A DNA stretch of 40,617 bases from a virus: positions 1 through 40,617 of IMG/VR virus record IMGVR_UViG_3300045973_000618, one strand, 5' to 3'. This document shows positions 36,685 to 40,617 of the stretch, in pieces (positions within the stretch are counted from its first letter, which is position 1; every line of letters begins with the position of its first letter). Under the pieces are notes generated by a model that was not told the DNA's origin, did not search any database, and saw only the letters and a program-made list of their open reading frames with translations. Both the position numbers and the translations under genes were made by a program.

Positions 36685-38354
36685 TGCGGAATACCTGCCC
36701 CGGTCTGGTTACCGGTGATCCCGGCCAGCGCTGCGTCGAGAGCTGAGTTCTGACCGAGCGGAGTGTCTGCCATGGTCTTCGCACCCTGAGCCATTGCCTG
36801 AGCGTTCTGAGCCTGCTGCTGCTGGGCCAAAGCCGCCTGCTTCTGCTTGCGGATCGTGGCGACGGTCTCCTTGCCGCGGATGATCTTGGGAGAGATCCCG
36901 AGCATCTGGCCGTAAGAGGTCGCGTTCTCGTCGAAGTCAACCAGGTCGACGATGTCGGGATTGAGCGTGTAAATGGTGCCGATGTAATTGTTGAACTGTT
37001 CGAGAGCCGTGGTCCCGACCATCTTCTGGGCCTGAGCCAACATCGAAATGTAATCGACATGGATGTCCATTCCCTGCAGCTCTTTGGGAGGTGGTGGCAC
37101 GAGATTTGATCTCATCATGATGTTGAACGTGCGATCGATGATCGGGTCGAGAAGTTCGGACTCAAGGCGCTCGAGCACCGGCCCGAGCATGAGCAGCTTC
37201 TCTTCGTGACGCTCGACCACTTCGCGGGCAGTCATCTGCCTGCGATCGCTCTGGGCCATCATGAGGAACAGGTCGGAATAGAAATTTTTCTGAATGGATT
37301 CCTGAGTTCTCATGATCGAGTTCTCAAGAGCTCCGAGGTCCGGATTGATCTGGTAGGATGGACGAACCCCGGCGTTCGGAGTTGTGGCGCTCGAGATCGT
37401 TACGCCACCGGGCAGGGTATTGACTTCACCCTGAACGCTTGCGTCCTTCTGGACCGGAGGATTGACGATCTTGTCGAGAGCGATCAGCTTCTCGCGCTGC
37501 ATCTTCTGCAGCATCTTCACGTCGCCGATGGACTCCCAACCCGGACCCTTGCCGTAAACGTCTGCCGAGGTGGTGACATCCCAGCGGGGTGCGAGAACAG
37601 GAAAGTCTTCGAACCCTGTCTGTCGAAGCATATCCAATCCCGATCCTTCTTCCCAGTAGGTGGATCGGAAGGACATGTTTTTGTTATCTTTCATGCCCGG
37701 GATTCTGCTGGCATTGGGTTCGATCAGGTGATTCACCTTCACCCATTTGTCGATATCGTTGTTGTTAAATAGGCTTTTGACTTGATCGCTGACTTTGTCG
37801 ATTCCAAACTCTTTGACGAGCTGCCCGACAGTCAGCCAATACTCACGGCCAAAGGTGTTGACTCGGCAGTCCGGACCGGTCCCGAGATAGTATTCTCCGG
37901 CAGTGAATGCGCGGCCTCTGATCATGTCGTGGAAGTCGTCGAGAATGATGGAGGCAGATGTTCCGAAGAGTCCGATCTCTTCGTACATCGAATGCAGAAC
38001 GCCGTAGATGTTCGACTTGGAATAGACTCCCATCATCCGGGTCTGCACGTCTTCGAGCCAGATCTTGACCGGATCGAATTCCATGAGGTCGGTGTCAGTC
38101 AATCCCAGCTTGAACCATGGACGGGACGGAGAGGTCAGGCCCGAGGTCATCCCGGCCGCGAGAATGCGAGCAGATCTTCCCGGGAGACTGTCGAGAATTG
38201 TTTTCGTGTCGATCGTGCGACCTTGGTTTGGGAGTTCTCCGAAGAAGCCACGCGTCGGCTTGATGTATTTCGAAATGTCCTTCCAGGCAGACACCCAAGT
38301 GTTCGCTTCCTGTTTGATCGCAAGAAATCGTTTTTTATAAAGTTGACCGTCCAT
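36681..38354 (-). CDS. Portal protein (head-tail connector)
   Basis: A 557-residue protein. MDGQLYKKRFLAIKQEANTW and WKDISKYIKPTRGFF at the start, then RILAAGMTSGLTSPSRPWF, are typical of podoviral portal (head-tail connector) proteins, as is the glutamine/alanine-rich C-terminus that forms the crown. It forms the dodecameric ring through which DNA is packed and ejected. Its C-terminal codons overlap the Bbp19-like gene. Confidence 0.9.
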   Translation of the reverse strand: MDGQLYKKRFLAIKQEANTWVSAWKDISKYIKPTRGFFGELPNQGRTIDTKTILDSLPGRSARILAAGMTSGLTSPSRPWFKLGLTDTDLMEFDPVKIWLEDVQTRMMGVYSKSNIYGVLHSMYEEIGLFGTSASIILDDFHDMIRGRAFTAGEYYLGTGPDCRVNTFGREYWLTVGQLVKEFGIDKVSDQVKSLFNNNDIDKWVKVNHLIEPNASRIPGMKDNKNMSFRSTYWEEGSGLDMLRQTGFEDFPVLAPRWDVTTSADVYGKGPGWESIGDVKMLQKMQREKLIALDKIVNPPVQKDASVQGEVNTLPGGVTISSATTPNAGVRPSYQINPDLGALENSIMRTQESIQKNFYSDLFLMMAQSDRRQMTAREVVERHEEKLLMLGPVLERLESELLDPIIDRTFNIMMRSNLVPPPPKELQGMDIHVDYISMLAQAQKMVGTTALEQFNNYIGTIYTLNPDIVDLVDFDENATSYGQMLGISPKIIRGKETVATIRKQKQAALAQQQQAQNAQAMAQGAKTMADTPLGQNSALDAALAGITGNQTGAGIPQ

Positions 38355-38356
38355 CG

Positions 38357-38608
38357 TTATGCGCCCAGCTTTGCTTTGAGCGCGGTCGCCACGGGAGAGA
38401 ACACCGGAGCAGATGCGGGATTGATTCCCGTCGGTGAAGTCTTAATCGTGCTCAACATTCCCATGCGAAGACTGTCGAGCTTCTTGCGTCTCAGATCTTC
38501 GGTGTCGGATGGGTTTGGATCGACGAAGGTAGCGGCAGCGGGAGGGGTGGGTGCTGCTGCGGGTTTTGGTGTTGCTGGTTCACCTCGATATGCAGCGCCT
38601 GAGCACAT
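38357..38608 (-). CDS. Small proline-rich protein upstream of portal
   Basis: An 83-residue protein: MCSGAAYRGEPATPKP, a proline/alanine run, and a charged helix (TEDLRRKKLDSLRMGM). A ribosome site GGGGGGTT is just upstream, and an AAACTAAC motif lies 32 bases before the start. Similar small genes between terminase and portal exist in related phages; function unknown. Confidence 0.6.
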   Translation of the reverse strand: MCSGAAYRGEPATPKPAAAPTPPAAATFVDPNPSDTEDLRRKKLDSLRMGMLSTIKTSPTGINPASAPVFSPVATALKAKLGA

Positions 38609-38640
38609 AATAACCCCCCTATGCGCTCAATCTGAATGTT

Positions 38641-38652
38641 GCCTGTTAGTTT
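38641..38652 (-). promoter_or_regulatory. Late leader motif AAACTAACAGGC, copy 3
   Basis: Minus-strand AAACTAACAGGC in the 56-base gap between the large terminase and the portal-side genes, 32 bases before the start at 38608. Confidence 0.4.
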
Positions 38653-38664
38653 CCTATTTATTAT

Positions 38665-40125
38665 TTAGGCGAGTGGGTCGTAATCCTTCTTTGCAAACTC
38701 CGGCTTGTTGAAGATGTTCTTCTTCTGAACGGGGAAGGCGAAGGTCAGAGCCAGCGCATCGGCGCGGTTCGGGGATGCGACTCCGCGTTCTTTCATGTCG
38801 TCCTTCGATTCAAGTTGGATCTGCCCCTTGAGATTGACCCAGCCCTCTGGACCCTTGAGCTCGTCGCAGATCGTGGGATCGTTCGGGATACAACCACCGG
38901 CCTTCAACCAGTCCTTCATGTCGCCCCACATCTCAGCCCGCTTGTTGAGGTACCCCGGCTTCATGGAAGACGATCCAAAGGCTACGAGCTGCCACTGCCT
39001 GCCCATGGCCTTCGCTGCTGATACGATCCCAGTACCGTAACCCATGTCGACGAAGACCGCATCGGCCTGGTGTTCGTCCTGCCACTGGGCGATGTAGCCC
39101 GCGGCCTTGAAGTCATCTTCCAGTTTGTGGAAGGTCCCGAGAAGTTGAGCGGCCAGACCCTGCCGGAGGTACACCGCGAACTCGTCTTCCCCGCTGTAAG
39201 CCGGATCCACCCCGATGATCTTCGGCGCGAAGTTGTAAGAGCCTGCGTGGATCTGCTTGCCCATGGCTGCGTCGACGATATCGGTCGAGATGAACTGGGA
39301 GCTGGACGTGCTCGGGAACAGCCCGCGGACGCGAACCTTGAAGAAATCGGAGTCGGCGCCGTACTTCTCTTCCCACTTCGCAATCTGCTTTTTATTCGTG
39401 ATCTTGACCGTGCGGCTGTCGATCTGCCGATTGATCCAAAGGTGCTTATCTTTGTGGAAGCAATCGTAAAACCGGCCAGAGTTACGGGTCGGGTTCCCGA
39501 AGCAGCACCAGATGATCTCGGTATTGTCGTCGGTGAGCGCTCCTTCGGACACTTCCCAGATCAGGTTTGAAATGGCCGAGGCCTCGTCGAAGATGACAAG
39601 GATGCGCTTGCCCTCGTTGTGCATACCGGCGAACGCTTCGGTGTTCTTCTCGCTCCACGGCACCATGTCGATGCGCCACTGCTTCTGTCGATCGATGTCC
39701 GGATCTTTGATGTGGACGGCGGTCGCCGTGAACTCGAACAGCTCCTTGCCGATGAACCGCGAGAACCACTTCCCGAGCTCTGTCCAGGTCTTGGTCTTGA
39801 GCTGATTCTCGGTGTTCGCAGTAACGACTCCCTTCGTATTCTCGAAGGTGGACATGGACCACAGGATGATCCAGGCGACGATCGCGGACTTGCCGATCCC
39901 ATGACCCGAGGCGATCGCGACCTGAATCGCTTCGCCCGGAGTCAGGAGACCCTTGCCGAGAGCGTCCAGAATGTCGATCTGCCATGGGTCTGGCTCTTTG
40001 TCTTTGAGTTCTCCGGTACCCCAGTCGAATGCGTAATAGAGCCAGCCGACAGGGTCATGAACGAATGACGCGAGGTCTTCGATGAGCTGGTCCTGCTCCG
40101 ATCTATTTCCCTTTTTTGGCTGCAA
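38665..40125 (-). CDS. terL: Terminase large subunit
   Basis: A 486-residue packaging motor. ATPase part: Walker A SGHGIGKS (73-80), Walker B ILVIFDEA (175-182), coupling region near 205-215 (WCCFGNPTRNSG). Nuclease part: IGVDPAYSGED with Asp307, VFVDMGYGTGI, and NRADALALTFA with the last acid. It cuts concatemers and drives DNA into the prohead through the portal. The start overlaps the small subunit's end by 23 bases. The Walker B and GNPT motifs are intact, so it should be functional. Confidence 0.95.
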   Translation of the reverse strand: MQPKKGNRSEQDQLIEDLASFVHDPVGWLYYAFDWGTGELKDKEPDPWQIDILDALGKGLLTPGEAIQVAIASGHGIGKSAIVAWIILWSMSTFENTKGVVTANTENQLKTKTWTELGKWFSRFIGKELFEFTATAVHIKDPDIDRQKQWRIDMVPWSEKNTEAFAGMHNEGKRILVIFDEASAISNLIWEVSEGALTDDNTEIIWCCFGNPTRNSGRFYDCFHKDKHLWINRQIDSRTVKITNKKQIAKWEEKYGADSDFFKVRVRGLFPSTSSSQFISTDIVDAAMGKQIHAGSYNFAPKIIGVDPAYSGEDEFAVYLRQGLAAQLLGTFHKLEDDFKAAGYIAQWQDEHQADAVFVDMGYGTGIVSAAKAMGRQWQLVAFGSSSMKPGYLNKRAEMWGDMKDWLKAGGCIPNDPTICDELKGPEGWVNLKGQIQLESKDDMKERGVASPNRADALALTFAFPVQKKNIFNKPEFAKKDYDPLA

Positions 40126-40617
40126 GAGCCCGCTCCCTGGCGATCTGCATTCGGTCGGACATTGGGGTGGTGTCTTCGATCTGAATCTTGTCGGTGAACA
40201 GCTTGAGATGTTTGCCCAGCAGCTCGAGTGCTTTGAGCTTGTCGAAAAGTTTCAGCTTCTTTGTGTGGCCGATGAGCTGCCGATCTTGTCCGAACCCGTC
40301 GAAGATCTCGTCTACATCGATCCCGGCAATTGCCTTCCTGACGCTCTTCGGAATTTCATGAATGGGAAGGAGCTGCCCGTCTTCTCTGTAGGCTCTGCCG
40401 AGGTCAACCATTGCGATCTTCTTCAGTTCGAGAATCACTTCGTCGGCAGTGATCAGGGTTCGCTTCTCCTGTGCCTGAATCTGCTCGTCCACGGCTTCTC
40501 GGATACTAACGTTCGCTAACAGCCTTGAGCCCTGCTCGTTGGCCGTGTGAGCGCTGTATCCCGCTCGCTCTGCGGCCTTGGTCGCATTCCGATCGACCAT
40601 GTATTCCACGACAAACT
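40103..40617 (-). CDS. terS: Terminase small subunit, C-terminal part (starts at 155 across the join)
   Basis: The remaining part of the small terminase, read from the window end (which repeats 1-127). After the helix-turn-helix (ATKAAERAGYSAHTANEQGS) and RLLANVSIREAV, the protein has a helix pair (EKRTLITADEVILELKKIA), and a C-terminal basic region ending ERALAAKKGK. Its ATG lies at 155 in window coordinates. This order (DNA-binding domain, oligomerisation, tail that binds the large subunit) is typical of Terminase_2-type proteins. Confidence 0.88.
   Translation of the reverse strand, partial: FVVEYMVDRNATKAAERAGYSAHTANEQGSRLLANVSIREAVDEQIQAQEKRTLITADEVILELKKIAMVDLGRAYREDGQLLPIHEIPKSVRKAIAGIDVDEIFDGFGQDRQLIGHTKKLKLFDKLKALELLGKHLKLFTDKIQIEDTTPMSDRMQIARERALAAKKGK
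40491..40617. repeat. Terminal direct repeat, right copy
   Basis: Identical to bases 1-127. Features in this stretch are the same as at the window start. Confidence 0.95.

Noticed and set aside
37782-38711. Plus-strand 309-codon frame opposite the portal
   Set aside because: Covers portal and parts of two genes in antisense, no ribosome site or recognisable sequence.
1-40617. Diversity-generating retroelement as in BPP-1
   Set aside because: No reverse transcriptase frame and no template/variable repeat pair seen, despite BPP-1-like structural genes.

Overview
The window is a complete circular phage genome. Bases 1-127 are repeated exactly at 40491-40617, so the contig closes on itself at 40490 bp, and the small terminase gene runs across the join. 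It is a temperate, podovirus-like phage of a Gram-negative host. A tyrosine integrase with excisionase, a repressor region and an attachment site show that it is temperate. T7-type tail tube, ejection and tail-fibre proteins show a short tail. Exported lipoproteins and an outer-membrane barrel show a Gram-negative host. Head and tail proteins look most like the Bordetella BPP-1 group (cement protein, Bbp19-like protein, GNAT-like protein, three ejection proteins), but no reverse transcriptase or diversity-generating repeat is seen and there is no phage RNA polymerase. The host cannot be named; the wording of the signal-peptide fibre protein recalls Bdellovibrio-type proteins, which is only a weak hint.

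Layout. 155-2522 is a control and lysogeny region: a zinc-ribbon gene leading the packaging genes, a ribbon-helix-helix regulator with its own GATATC operators, a lipoprotein and a small HTH protein on the minus strand, and a repressor facing a Cro-like protein. 2599-6766 runs rightward: two small early genes, a RecE-like exonuclease, an HNH endonuclease, a Bet/RecT annealing protein, an excisionase and an integrase. 6724-7019 is attP, whose core is the 3' half of a tRNA-Val(GAC) gene, flanked by two copies of a 24-bp arm-type repeat. 7213-12974 is a tightly overlapped rightward early operon: a PD-(D/E)XK-like protein, a replication initiator with a repeat-rich candidate origin inside it, a cytosine methyltransferase carrying a second long overlapping frame, a DUF1064-type nuclease, small zinc and membrane proteins, a Tad1/Acb2-like anti-defence candidate and a DUF3850 protein.

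12975-13413 is non-coding, with a strong terminator and other hairpins between the two converging transcription units. From 40103 back to 13414 everything is on the minus strand: terminase, portal, scaffold, capsid, cement, tail tubes, ejection proteins (one of 2481 residues), tail fibre, a secreted glycine-rich fibre-like protein, a tiny lipoprotein, a PagL-like lipid A deacylase, holin-like proteins, a lysozyme, and last a tRNA-like gene with an abnormal anticodon arm.

How it works together. The repressor/Cro switch and integrase choose lysogeny in a host valine tRNA gene; the RecE/Bet pair, initiator and nuclease serve replication and recombination; the methyltransferase and the Tad1-like protein are likely counter-defences; the minus-strand late block builds the particle, delivers DNA with large ejected proteins, and lyses or remodels the cell envelope. 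The most striking observations are the overprinted methyltransferase gene, the aberrant tRNA, the recurring AAACTAAC leader motif before three late genes, and a cluster of exported envelope proteins.
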